DNA of 64,000 nucleotides from JBEKCD01 sp050015055 (GTDB taxonomy: Archaea; Thermoproteota; Bathyarchaeia; Bathyarchaeales; Bathycorpusculaceae). Positions 16,807-25,548 of the stretch are shown piece after piece. A model generated the notes under the pieces. The model did no database searches. It was not told where the DNA came from and was given only the letters and a program-made list of their open reading frames with translations. The DNA is taken from NCBI GenBank assembly GCA_050015055.1, contig JBEKCD010000003.1, forward strand, positions 1-64,000. The letters run 5' to 3'. The number at the start of each line of letters is the position of its first letter. Position 1 is the first letter of the stretch. A program made the translations under genes and the position numbers.

Positions 16807-17523
16807 TCAGGCTTTTTCAGCCTCAACGAAGATTATCTCGGTCATGCCTCTGCCAAGAGCTAGTCTCGAACCCCTGACGAGGATTTCTTGGGGGCCGTGA
16901 AACGGGGCTGACTTCACAACAGTTATCTCCGTGCCAGGGGTAAGGCCCATGTCAGAGAGCCTTTGCAGAACTTTGTGTTCTCCGCGTATGAAGGATACTT
17001 TGCCGCGCTCGCCCTTCTTGAGTTGGTTTATCGAGACAGGGATAAGCTCTCGTTTTCCTGATTCCTCGAGGTCCTTCTTGTGCAGTTCTACGCATTCCTC
17101 GCAGGTCGAAAATGGCAGGTCACAGGCTGGAATAATCTTGTCGTCGTCTGGGCACCGGTCTGGGTGTTTTAGAAATCGGCAGAGGGACTCTTCAGCCTCA
17201 TCAGATAGGGCGTGTTCCATCTCACATGCTTCTGAGTGAACTCTATCCTCCCTTATTCTTAGGACGTCATGCAGAAACCGTTCCAGCAACCGATGCTTTC
17301 TCGTAACTCTCTCGGCGATCTGAAAACCCTTGCGAGTAAGGTGAACCCCGCGATACGGTGAATACTTCACATAACCCCTCTGGGCAAGCTTCTTGAGCAT
17401 CTCTGTCACGCTTGCAGGGGCGATTTTGAAATGCTCCGCAATCTCGGTTGTAGATATGAGTTTCCCATTTCGAGAAAGAAGGTAAATAGCCTTCAAGTAG
17501 TCTTCGATGCTCTTGCTCGACAT
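16807..17523 (-). CDS. DtxR-family metal-dependent regulator with C-terminal FeoA domain
   Basis: A 238-residue regulator. Residues about 1-65 are a winged helix (TTEIAEHFKIAPASVTEMLKKL, written as two parts: TTEIAEHFKIAP and SVTEMLKKL). Residues about 70-140 are the dimerisation and metal-binding domain, including HRLLERFL, HSEACEMEHALSDE and H/C residues of the primary site. A cysteine-rich linker (ACDLPFSTCEECVELH) is unusual. Residues about 165-235 form an SH3-like FeoA domain ending in LALGRGMTEIIFVE. It precedes feoB in one operon, and two identical palindromes flank its TATA box, so it most likely represses its own operon when iron is sufficient. Confidence 0.92.
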   Translation of the reverse strand: MSSKSIEDYLKAIYLLSRNGKLISTTEIAEHFKIAPASVTEMLKKLAQRGYVKYSPYRGVHLTRKGFQIAERVTRKHRLLERFLHDVLRIREDRVHSEACEMEHALSDEAEESLCRFLKHPDRCPDDDKIIPACDLPFSTCEECVELHKKDLEESGKRELIPVSINQLKKGERGKVSFIRGEHKVLQRLSDMGLTPGTEITVVKSAPFHGPQEILVRGSRLALGRGMTEIIFVEAEKA

Positions 17524-17538
17524 TGCATCACCACGCTA

Positions 17539-17593
17539 TTTAGGCATACCTAAATTTCTCGTGTGGCCTAATAAACTTTTAGGCATACCTAAA
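17539..17593 (-). promoter_or_regulatory. dtxR-feoB promoter with two identical operators
   Basis: TTTAGGCATACCTAAA occurs twice, at 17539-17554 and 17578-17593, 39 bp apart. Between them, on the minus strand, is TTTATTA (about 17570-17576), a good archaeal TATA box; transcription would start near 17545-17550, inside the promoter-proximal site. The site has the two-fold TTAGG...CCTAA form known for DtxR/IdeR-type operators. Bound repressor would cover both the TATA box edges and the start site. Confidence 0.8.
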
Positions 17594-17754
17594 TCTTTTT
17601 CATGTTGACGCAAGCAGGATTTCGCAGAAAAAAGGAGATGTTATGCGGGAAGTTCGGACACCCGAGCTTGCCCGATTCCCGGCATTAGGGTCACGATTGC
17701 TTCTGCCGCTTGTTTGTGGTCTTCTTCAATTCGGGGATAACAATCGTTAATAAC

Positions 17755-19359
17755 ATGAAAGAGGAATTCTTCAAGTTCATCACGCGTGAGGGGAAAAAAA
17801 CGGGCCGTTCAGGGACCAAGATCGTTCTGACTTCTTCAGCTACTGAAATGAGCGACTATTACAATAACCCCTTTGTCGCCTTCGTGGCAGCATTTGCGAA
17901 AGGCCCGATACCACTCTGGATTTTGAGAAGATCTCTTTACCCGTCTGTTGAGAGCAACGGCGACGGAAGGGCAAAGTACGCGCCTTATGGTGTTAGAAAA
18001 GTCGAAGCCTTGCTGCTAGAAAACGGTTTTACAGATTCAGATGTAGCAGTGGCTCACCCGTCGAACCTCGATGATTTCATCGGGCCAGACACGAAGGTCG
18101 TTGGCATTTCTACAATGGACCCAACTGGGATGGCATACGTCAGTAAAACATATTCTTCGCTGGTCGGTGGTGGAAAGCCGATGAATGCAGTTGAGTTCAA
18201 GGCCTTGGTGAGACATCCGAGCATACGAAAATACAAACCCAGGGTGATCGTCGGGGGTTATGGTTCTTGGCAGCTTGAACGAAAAAAAGTCGCGGAAAGG
18301 TATGGAATAGACTGTGTCCTCATCGGAGGAGCTGCAGAGACGATCATTGGTGTTTTCGACAAAGCAGTCAGCGGAGAACCCCTGCCGAAAGTGGTGCGCT
18401 CCGAAAAAGGTTCAAGGGAGCGAACCATGCCTCTGATTAGACATGCCGCTATTCACGGCGGTGTAGAGATCTCAAAGGGATGCGGTAGAAATTGCCAGTT
18501 TTGCACACCTACGGTGCAAGACAAGTGCGACGTTCCCCTGGATAATATCATGAAAGAAGTTGAGACGACTATCCGAGAAGGCGCGTCTCGCATAACGCTG
18601 ATCACTGAAGACCTGTTTCTGTATGGGGCGAAAGACAGAAGCTTCATACCGAACAAGGAGGCCGTGCTTAAGCTCGTCAAGAGCGTGGCAGACTATCCGG
18701 GCGTCAAGGCTGTACAGCCGTCGCACATGTCATTGGCTCCGGTCGTCTATGATCCCGGGCTGGTTCAAGAGATAGCCGAGATTCTCATTGATTATAACTG
18801 GTATTTCCATGGGAAGAAGCCTATTGTGACTTCCGAAACTGGCATTGAAACTGGAAGCGTTAGGCTCATGAGGAAGTATATGGCTGGAAAGCCTTTGCCT
18901 TTCAAGCCTGAACAGTGGAAGGAGGTTGTCACTCAGGCCTTCGGAATATTGAACGACAACAGTTGGTATCCTCTTGCCACGTTGATAGTTGGTCTCCCTG
19001 ACGAAAGAGAGGAGGACGTTGTCGAAACGCTTGAATTGATGGATGATCTGAAAGACTGCAATGCCTTCTATGTTCCTCTGTTTTTTGTCCCGCTTGAAAA
19101 TTGTCTTTTGATGAACAAACGCGGAGCTGAGCTTGATTCTCTCTCGAAAATTCGATGGGAGTTTCTAATTCGCTGCTGGCAATACAACGTTCGAATCTGG
19201 CGAGACACTTTCTTGGAGCACAGAATCACCAACCCTGTTCTCTACAAGCTCGTGAAGCGAATGCTGATACCATACGCTGCTAGAGTCGCTGGAATCTACT
19301 ACGGAATGAGGCATGGCGAAGCCATGAAGGACGCCATCTGGAAAATGGCAAACGCCTAA
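17755..19359 (+). CDS. B12-binding-type radical SAM protein
   Basis: A 534-residue enzyme with an N-terminal Rossmann-like region (VGISTMDPTG, then VIVGGYGSWQ, then IDCVLIGGAAE) of the cobalamin-binding kind and a radical SAM core. The cluster motif is CGRNCQFC, and ITLITEDLFLYG and SETGIETGS follow at TIM-barrel strands. The C-terminal 150 residues (PLFFVPLENC and on) are less conserved. The DxHxxG cobalamin motif is not evident, so cobalamin use is uncertain. ATG 17755 is preferred to the in-frame codon at 17710. It runs divergently from the dtxR promoter. Confidence 0.85.
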   Translation: MKEEFFKFITREGKKTGRSGTKIVLTSSATEMSDYYNNPFVAFVAAFAKGPIPLWILRRSLYPSVESNGDGRAKYAPYGVRKVEALLLENGFTDSDVAVAHPSNLDDFIGPDTKVVGISTMDPTGMAYVSKTYSSLVGGGKPMNAVEFKALVRHPSIRKYKPRVIVGGYGSWQLERKKVAERYGIDCVLIGGAAETIIGVFDKAVSGEPLPKVVRSEKGSRERTMPLIRHAAIHGGVEISKGCGRNCQFCTPTVQDKCDVPLDNIMKEVETTIREGASRITLITEDLFLYGAKDRSFIPNKEAVLKLVKSVADYPGVKAVQPSHMSLAPVVYDPGLVQEIAEILIDYNWYFHGKKPIVTSETGIETGSVRLMRKYMAGKPLPFKPEQWKEVVTQAFGILNDNSWYPLATLIVGLPDEREEDVVETLELMDDLKDCNAFYVPLFFVPLENCLLMNKRGAELDSLSKIRWEFLIRCWQYNVRIWRDTFLEHRITNPVLYKLVKRMLIPYAARVAGIYYGMRHGEAMKDAIWKMANA

Positions 19360-19401
19360 CAGCGCACGCTCACTTCTGAATTCAAGGAACAGCACAACAC
19401 A

Positions 19402-19410
19402 GTTTAATAC
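19402..19410 (+). promoter_or_regulatory. TATA box of the DinB-like gene
   Basis: GTTTAATAC lies about 30 bases upstream of GTG 19436. With the usual archaeal spacing the transcript would begin within a few bases of the start codon, giving a leaderless mRNA. Confidence 0.45.
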
Positions 19411-19435
19411 CAACTTGGACTAACACGATATTGCG

Positions 19436-19918
19436 GTGTCAATACTGGTTGACGTCAGAAAACTTTTGGAATACAATGAGAACGTGAGACACAGATACTT
19501 CGAAACACTGGCCAGACTGTCTTGGGAAGAGTTCACCGAGAACAGGGAAGCGAGCTTTCACTCAACCAGGAACATATTTGTCCATACTCTCAGCGCGATA
19601 GACTATTGGCTGGATTTCCTGCAAAACGAAAACCTTGGTTACTTCCTCAAATATGATGAATACGGAACCTTTGAGGAGGTCAGGGCTTACATGGGGCACG
19701 TTGAGAAACGAACGCATGAATACATTGACTCATTGAGCACAGAAGGACTCAACAAGACCTACAGGGGCAAGGACGATGATGGCAAGATTTCTGAAGTCAC
19801 AGCTGAAGACATATTGATCCACGTGTTCGAGGAAGAAGTCCATCACAGAGGCGAACTCATCGCACTTCTTTGGCAAATGAACATTGAACCGCCGCCGATG
19901 GGATGGAAGAATCTTTAG
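19436..19918 (+). CDS. DinB-family (DinB/YfiT-like) four-helix protein
   Basis: A 160-residue protein with the DinB-like four-helix plan. A metal site can be formed by a histidine in helix 2 (FVHTLSAIDYWL) and two in helix 4 (EEEVHHRGELIALL). The family includes thiol-dependent metalloenzymes and stress-induced proteins of unknown action. The GTG start appears leaderless. Confidence 0.85.
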   Translation: MSILVDVRKLLEYNENVRHRYFETLARLSWEEFTENREASFHSTRNIFVHTLSAIDYWLDFLQNENLGYFLKYDEYGTFEEVRAYMGHVEKRTHEYIDSLSTEGLNKTYRGKDDDGKISEVTAEDILIHVFEEEVHHRGELIALLWQMNIEPPPMGWKNL

Positions 19919-20052
19919 CAACCCGCGCATATGATATCGCATGCAAGACGGAAAGACGCGAGCAAAAGTTATTAGCAAGCTACCTGCTCTACTTTCTTAG
20001 AGAAGTTCTGAAGAAACAAGCCTTGTAGGGAAAAAATGTGTTTATTCCCAAA

Positions 20053-20583
20053 ATGAGGATTGTGAACAATATGAAGACGAAATGGCTTCTTGCCACAACA
20101 CTGGTCGTTTTCTTGGCTGCATTTGTAGCAATAACACAGATTCACGGCGCAAAAGCAGCAACCACCCGCAACGTCACCCTGTACGGTTACTACTTGCAAG
20201 GGTGGGGTTTCACATCAACCAGCATATCAAGTCCCGGCCCAACAATCGTGGTCGAACAAGGCGACACCATAAACCTGACTTTGATAAGCAACGATGGAAT
20301 TACTCACAGGTTTTTCGTCAGCTACACAAACTCTTCATCGCCAAGCTCAGGCGAGCCAGAGTCCCAAGACTTTTCAGGCACATCGAATTATCAATTCGTC
20401 GCCACCAACACGACTGGAACGTACACCTATCGCTGTCTTCATCACCCTGACGTAATGTATGGATACTTCCAAGTCGTGCCGACTGGTACAATTCCGGAAT
20501 TTCAACCGCTGATAATGCTGTCACTGCTCGTTACAAGCACTACGGCCGCTGCTCTAGTCTGCAGAAGAAGACGGCAAATCTAG
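20053..20583 (+). CDS. Membrane-anchored cupredoxin (blue copper) protein
   Basis: A secreted type 1 copper protein that probably carries electrons on the outer face of the membrane. It has a signal peptide (hydrophobic about residues 10-30, ending near GAKAA), one cupredoxin domain and a C-terminal hydrophobic helix followed by RRRR. The copper ligands are visible: His in GITHRFF and Cys-x2-His-x3-Met in YRCLHHPDVM. The stretch before the last helix reads IPEFQP, also present in the surface protein at 56027, pointing to a shared anchoring or sorting signal. ATG 20053 is used; 20071 is also possible. Confidence 0.88.
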   Translation: MRIVNNMKTKWLLATTLVVFLAAFVAITQIHGAKAATTRNVTLYGYYLQGWGFTSTSISSPGPTIVVEQGDTINLTLISNDGITHRFFVSYTNSSSPSSGEPESQDFSGTSNYQFVATNTTGTYTYRCLHHPDVMYGYFQVVPTGTIPEFQPLIMLSLLVTSTTAAALVCRRRRQI

Positions 20584-20761
20584 TCAGCCATTTTTCTCCC
20601 CTTTTTTTGAGGTCTATATTGACTTTCGGATTGGTGCGCTTGGTCCGGAATTCCACGGACCGCTCGAGAAGGCGACGGAGAGAGAGCTTGACGAGAATTG
20701 TAGTGCCGCAAGCAAGAACATGAATCTTTATACCGGTTGAACACGCGCGCTACTATAGAGT

Positions 20762-20899
20762 CTATCTTTGTTCTTTTACCAATATCAATCTCTTCGCGAT
20801 CTCTTTAGCGATCTTTTCAAGGCCCTCAGCAAGTTCTGCACGAGTAACCTCGTCTATTGGATACGTTTTTCCATTCTTATCGATGAATGCAAGTTCCAA
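20762..20899 (-). CDS. Possible 45-residue protein with non-ATG start
   Basis: This minus-strand frame encodes a well-formed short protein: LELAFIDKNGKTYPIDEV followed by a charged amphipathic helix (ELAEGLEKIAKEIAKRL). TTG 20899 is the nearest usual start. The frame stays open to a TAA just upstream of 20932, where a CTG follows a GGAGAT, so a 56-residue form is possible. No family is recognised. Confidence 0.45.
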   Translation of the reverse strand: MELAFIDKNGKTYPIDEVTRAELAEGLEKIAKEIAKRLILVKEQR

Positions 20900-21047
20900 C
20901 TTTCTTTTTTCCGTTGTTTTCCGCTCCCTCAGATTTTACTATCTCCTATTAGTACGCTCTAAAATATAAATGCCTGTCGTTTCAGAATGATGACCCAAGG
21001 CAAACGAAAAAAAAACAAGACAATTGAGAGAGTTGTGATTGGCGCCT

Positions 21048-22340
21048 TCAATATTTTCTTCTCAGCAGATACAAAACCGTGAGAGCAATAATGACTATCG
21101 TTGAAACAATCCATGATTCTATGGGCAGGGAGAACATCAGGATGACGCAGCTGGCCAGGCCGAGAGAGGGTATCAGAGGGAACAGTGGTGCCTTGAATGT
21201 TTTCAGATTTGGAATCTTTTTTCTCAGTCGTATTGCGGATGAGTGCAGTATTATGTGAGTGGTGAGCATTGAGAAGCTCGTTATTGCGGCAGCTTGTCTC
21301 AGATCTGAGACGAATGCTAGGATGGCCATCAGTGCTCCTGTGATGAGGATGGAGAGGTATGGTGTTCCGAGTTTTGTGTGGATTTTCGCCAGGGCTTTTG
21401 GGAGCTGCCCGTTCCGTGCCATCGTGAAGGAGACTCTTGACAGACCTAGCAAGTTTGTTAGAAGCACGCTTACGGTGGCAACGAGAGCTCCAAAGGAAAT
21501 TGTTGCGAACACGGCGTAGCTTCCAGTTGCTTTCGCGGCTTCAGCTATGGGCGAGCTTGATATTCCGAGGGTTTTGTAGGGCACGAGGCCAGTTGCGACA
21601 AAGCCAGTTACAACGTATAGGATCATTGACGCGCCTAACGCGAGCAATATGGCCAGTGGCAAGGTCCTCTTCGGGTTCTTCACCTCTTCTCCTAGTGCTG
21701 CGATTCTTCCGAAACCCAAGTACGCGAAGAAGATGAAGCCGGCACCCTGAAGGATTCCGAAGAGGCCGTTCGGAGCAAAATTAGAATAGTATTGCGGGTT
21801 CACCTGTAAAGCTCCGACGACCACAAAAAAGCAGAGGATCAATATCTTTGTCACTACTAGAATGTTGTTAACCCTCGCGGAATGCTTGATCCCCCTGAGA
21901 TTCAAAGCCGTCAAAGCCAACGCCGCTGAAACAGCGACGATGTTCACGGTTGAAACGGCAAATGAAAAGACAACGATTTTGGCGGGAAAGAAAGGAAACA
22001 ACCCCACGAAGTAGCTAGCCAGTCCCAGGCATACGGCTGACCCTGCGACGGTTTGTGCGAACAGCCACATGCAGCCCGAGATGAACGCTACGAAGGGATT
22101 GATCATCTCATAGGCATATTGATACGTTCCTCCTTCTTTCGGAATTGCCGAACTTAGCTCGGCAAAGCTAATCGCCGTGAACAAAGCAACTGTTCCAGCG
22201 ATAATCATCGAGATGACAACCGCTGGCCCGGCATAGCCCACGGCGACGCCGAGCACGACGAAAATTCCTGCGCCGATGATCGCCCCGATGCCGATTGCCG
22301 TGGCGTCGAAGAAGTTCAGGGTTCTCTTTAGCTCCACCAT
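21048..22340 (-). CDS. APC-superfamily amino-acid permease
   Basis: A 430-residue integral membrane protein with about 12 hydrophobic helices. The first helix carries the discontinuous substrate-binding motif of the superfamily (GIGAIIGAGIFV), and the sixth has GFIFFAYLGFGRIAALGEEVKNP, here noted as FFAYLGFGR with EEVKNPKR after it, a hallmark of APC transporters. It probably takes up amino acids by proton or sodium symport or exchange. ATG 22340 is preferred to an in-frame TTG at 22349, because GAGG precedes it; GTTATAAAG about 35 bases upstream is the TATA box. Confidence 0.88.
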   Translation of the reverse strand: MVELKRTLNFFDATAIGIGAIIGAGIFVVLGVAVGYAGPAVVISMIIAGTVALFTAISFAELSSAIPKEGGTYQYAYEMINPFVAFISGCMWLFAQTVAGSAVCLGLASYFVGLFPFFPAKIVVFSFAVSTVNIVAVSAALALTALNLRGIKHSARVNNILVVTKILILCFFVVVGALQVNPQYYSNFAPNGLFGILQGAGFIFFAYLGFGRIAALGEEVKNPKRTLPLAILLALGASMILYVVTGFVATGLVPYKTLGISSSPIAEAAKATGSYAVFATISFGALVATVSVLLTNLLGLSRVSFTMARNGQLPKALAKIHTKLGTPYLSILITGALMAILAFVSDLRQAAAITSFSMLTTHIILHSSAIRLRKKIPNLKTFKAPLFPLIPSLGLASCVILMFSLPIESWIVSTIVIIALTVLYLLRRKY

Positions 22341-23230
22341 TTTCCTCAATCAAACCTGAAATCGGCTAGGCTTTATAACACATTCTGTAACAGACTGAGT
22401 GAGGCCAGTTGCTTTCAGACTTTTTTCTTAGCGAGTGGAGAATGGTTGAAATTGGCGCGTTATCCAGTTTCTGGCCGTCAAAACGTTGGAGCATGAGAGC
22501 GTGAGGATGTGTTTCAGGAGAAGCGCGGGAGAAAGTCGCTCCCCTTTTTCACTTGTAATGTCAGATGTAATCTGTAATTGTAACAAACCATGTTGGAAAC
22601 AGGCCTGGAACAGTGTTCAGAGTGGACTCGTTCCGCTTGTTTGTAATGTCAAATGTAATTTTCAATGTATGAGTCAGGGACTGGCAGGGTTTACTTTATG
22701 CTGTTCAGTTGTAACTTCAGATGCAATGTGCATTGCAGCAAGGTGAGGGAATAAGCAGACGGCTTGCGGGCTGATTGTGAGTTTTGCTGAGCTCCCTCGC
22801 GAGTTTGCTCTTAATTCTTTTATACAGGGGGAGCAGAGACTATCCTCTGCAGAAAAGACCGAGCACATCCCGGTTTTTAAGGAATATCGTGAGCCATGTG
22901 GCGGCAGCGAAAAACGTCTGTGCAGATGATGAATTAACGGCGATTAATCTTTAGGTTCCGCTAATAGCGCGCGCAGTCTCACTTTTTTCCGTGCGTTCGA
23001 GTGGGACTTCTCTCGAGAGTTGAACAGCGCCCCAACTCACCCACTCTCTTGGGAATTTGATCTTCTCTGTCAAGAGGGACTGTTAGGTAGAATCGTTTCA
23101 TTGGGGTTGGCCTGAACACCGTTCGGTCCTCTTCATGGTAGATTTGATTTGCTCCAAATATAAAGACGCACGCTTTTGTCGTCTCGCGTTGCAGGCTTCC
23201 GGATTTCCTTCGGGTTAAGAATGAGAGGTT
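22341..23230. other. Long spacer without recognisable gene
   Basis: This 890-bp stretch lies between the start of the permease and the end of amtB. No frame in it looks coding on family or motif grounds. It holds the permease promoter, three degenerate copies of a TGTAAT-rich repeat (22553-22735), a TATA-like CTTTTATA at about 22816 on the plus strand and an alternating GC octamer at 22967-22974. A regulatory or untranslated RNA is possible. Confidence 0.45.
22553..22735 (+). repeat. Three degenerate direct repeats, TGTAAT-rich
   Basis: Copies start at 22553, 22641 and 22709 and run about 27 bases each. They share TTGTAA, then YTTCARATG or TGTCARATG, then YAAT, and end near ATTG or CAATG. 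The first two share TTGTAATGTCA exactly. Spacing is 88 and 68 bases. Confidence 0.55.
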
Positions 23231-24481
23231 TTACGAAGCTATGTCTGAGGAAGAGTAGGCTTCTTCCCCAGATTGGCTTAAGTCAAGCCCCTGTTCCTCT
23301 TCTTCTGGTGTTACTCTCAGCCTAGAGAACCTGTTGACGATTTTTAGGAGCACGAACGATACGGTGAAGGCAAACGCTATGACTGCCAAAACAGCTTCTA
23401 TCTGGATAAGAAGCTGGTTCGGATTTCCATAGAACAGCCCATTCGCGCCAGCAGAGTTCACTGTAACTGTTGCAAACAGGCCCGTGGCTATGGAGCCCCA
23501 TATTCCGCTTACGCCGTGGCATGCAAAAACGTCGAGTGCATCATCCAGACGTGTGCGCGCTCGCCATGTCGAGACTAAGTTTGATAGGACCCCTGCGACC
23601 AGACCTATGACGATGGCTGATGCAGGAGTGACAAAACCAGAAGCAGGGGTAATTCCTACGAGTCCGCAGACGGCGCCGATTGCAATTCCCGTTGCAGAGG
23701 GTTTGCCCTTTACCAGCGTATCCACGATCATCCAGCTGACTGCGGCGGCTGACGCTGACAAGTTAGTTACCACAAAGGCGCTCACGGCAAGTGGGCTCGC
23801 AGACAGGGCACTGCCCGCGTTGAAACCGAACCATCCGAACCACAATAGCGCTGCTCCCAAAATCACGTATGGGACATTGCTTGGTTTTCCCTCTATTTTC
23901 TCGCGCTTAATTCTCGGTCCCACGACGATGGCTGCGGCCAAAGCGGTAACTCCAGCGGTTATGTGCACTACTGTGCCACCTGCAAAGTCAATAGCTCCCA
24001 GAGTCTTGATCCAGCCAGCAGGATTCCAGACCCAGTGCGCGACTGGCGCGTAAACAAAGGTTGACCACAGTACGATGAAGATGAGCAGTGAACGGAACTT
24101 TATTCTTTCAGCGAACGCTCCAACTATCAGCGCTGGCGTAATAGCCGCGAACATCAGTTCAAAAGCATAATAGAGCAGTTCCGTGATTCCAGGCGCATTG
24201 TACTGCGTGGGAAGAACTGTGTTCACGCCAACATTGTTCAACAGCGCTTTGTCAAGGTTTCCAATGAATCCGCCCGTAGATGTACCGAAGGCAAGGCTGT
24301 AGCCCCAAAGAGTCCACACCAGACCCACGACGGCGAAGATTGCAAAGCATTGCATTATCGTGTTGGAAAGGTTCTTTTTTCTGACAAGGCCCCCATAAAA
24401 GAATCCCAAGGCAGGCGTCATAAGCATGACGAGCCCGGTAGCCATCAGCATCCACGACGTATCTCCCGCGTTTACCGACAT
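23231..24481 (-). CDS. amtB: Ammonium transporter, Amt/MEP/Rh family
   Basis: A 416-residue ammonium channel with eleven expected membrane helices. Recognisable segments are TPALGFFYGGLVRKKN (helix 1), FELMFAAITPALIVGAFAERI, the DFAGGTVVHITAGV motif with the first pore histidine, and ACHGVSGIWGSIATGLF with the second. The cytoplasmic tail is acidic and serine-rich (EEEEQGLDLSQSGEEAYSSS). ATG 24481 is chosen because AGGAAGGA lies just before it; the frame is open further to 24625 without family similarity. No glnK is adjacent, unusual for amtB, which is commonly followed by it. Confidence 0.94.
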   Translation of the reverse strand: MSVNAGDTSWMLMATGLVMLMTPALGFFYGGLVRKKNLSNTIMQCFAIFAVVGLVWTLWGYSLAFGTSTGGFIGNLDKALLNNVGVNTVLPTQYNAPGITELLYYAFELMFAAITPALIVGAFAERIKFRSLLIFIVLWSTFVYAPVAHWVWNPAGWIKTLGAIDFAGGTVVHITAGVTALAAAIVVGPRIKREKIEGKPSNVPYVILGAALLWFGWFGFNAGSALSASPLAVSAFVVTNLSASAAAVSWMIVDTLVKGKPSATGIAIGAVCGLVGITPASGFVTPASAIVIGLVAGVLSNLVSTWRARTRLDDALDVFACHGVSGIWGSIATGLFATVTVNSAGANGLFYGNPNQLLIQIEAVLAVIAFAFTVSFVLLKIVNRFSRLRVTPEEEEQGLDLSQSGEEAYSSSDIAS

Positions 24482-24814
24482 TTTCCTTCCTGCTCCAATC
24501 ATTCCAGCCAGTGCCGAAACTTTTTTTGTGTCTCCATTTGTTATATATAACTTTCGACCACGCTGAAAGTCGAAATCCGCGGGACTCAACAATTTGCAGG
24601 TGACAATACACTTGAAGCGACACATAATCCTTGGGACACCGATGTGAACTATAGCTTAATCCTTAGGTTTTTGCCAAGAGACAGAGAGATGTGGGGGCTA
24701 AACTACGATCTTCCCCATCCGATTAACGCGCGCTCCTGAGATGTTCAATCATTTGGCTATCTGCAAAAGCATAAGCACACGCGCTTTTATTCTATTGAGT
24801 CATAACGCTGAGGC

Positions 24815-25417
24815 ATGATTCTGAAGAGAGAGTTCTATGAACGGGACACGTTGACGGTTGCGAAGGAGCTTCTTGGGAAGTTTCTGGTTCATGAAACTGC
24901 GGATGGCGTCACGTCTGGCAAGATTGTTGAGACGGAAGCATACATGGGTCCCGAGGACAAGGCCTCGCATGCTTACGGTAATCTCCGAACAGCAAGAACT
25001 GAAGTTCAATTCGGACCGAAGGGACACGCCTACATCTATCTAGTCTACGGAATGTACTATTGTCTTAACGTCACAAGTGGAGAAGTTCCAGGGAAGCCTG
25101 AAGCAATCCTGGTTAGAGCGTTGGAGCCAGCTTCCGGCGTTGAAATCATGATGAAGCGAAGGATGATCTCTGAAGGTAGTTCGGCCAAATTGGCGAACGG
25201 ACCAGGCAGACTTTGCATGGCTATGGGTTTATCGACAAAACAAAACTCGGTTGACGTATGTGCCCTGCCGCTGCACATTGATTCACGTGAACCTTTGGAT
25301 GAAAGAGATATTGTTCAAACAACGAGAATCAACGTGGACTATGCAGATGAGTGGAAGAACTTACAGTGGAGATTCCTCGTAGAGAACAACATTTTTGTCT
25401 CAAAACAAGCCAAGTGA
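24815..25417 (+). CDS. 3-methyladenine DNA glycosylase, Mpg/AAG type
   Basis: A 200-residue monofunctional glycosylase that excises alkylated purines. Features include KELLGKFLVHE at the start, the catalytic glutamate in IVETEAYMGPEDKASHA, the YIYLVYGMYYCLNV strand with the intercalating tyrosine region, and LANGPGRLCMAMGL in the C-terminal half. The length is normal for archaeal and bacterial members. TATA-like CTTTTATTC about 30 bases upstream of the ATG suggests a very short leader. Confidence 0.92.
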   Translation: MILKREFYERDTLTVAKELLGKFLVHETADGVTSGKIVETEAYMGPEDKASHAYGNLRTARTEVQFGPKGHAYIYLVYGMYYCLNVTSGEVPGKPEAILVRALEPASGVEIMMKRRMISEGSSAKLANGPGRLCMAMGLSTKQNSVDVCALPLHIDSREPLDERDIVQTTRINVDYADEWKNLQWRFLVENNIFVSKQAK

Positions 25418-25548
25418 GAACCAAGGCCGACGTGAAACCAAGAAACTTTCAAAAAAACTCGCCAGTTATGCGTGAGTCTGTGGCGTCGCAGTCACTGTTA
25501 GAGGCATCTTGTGTGTCGCATTTGAGAGTCCCACATTTGCGGCTCGCG

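Noticed and set aside
22486..22746. Cysteine-rich 86-residue frame across the TGTAAT repeats
   Set aside because: The cysteines arise from the DNA repeats themselves (TGT codons) and do not form a regular spacing; no ribosome-binding site.
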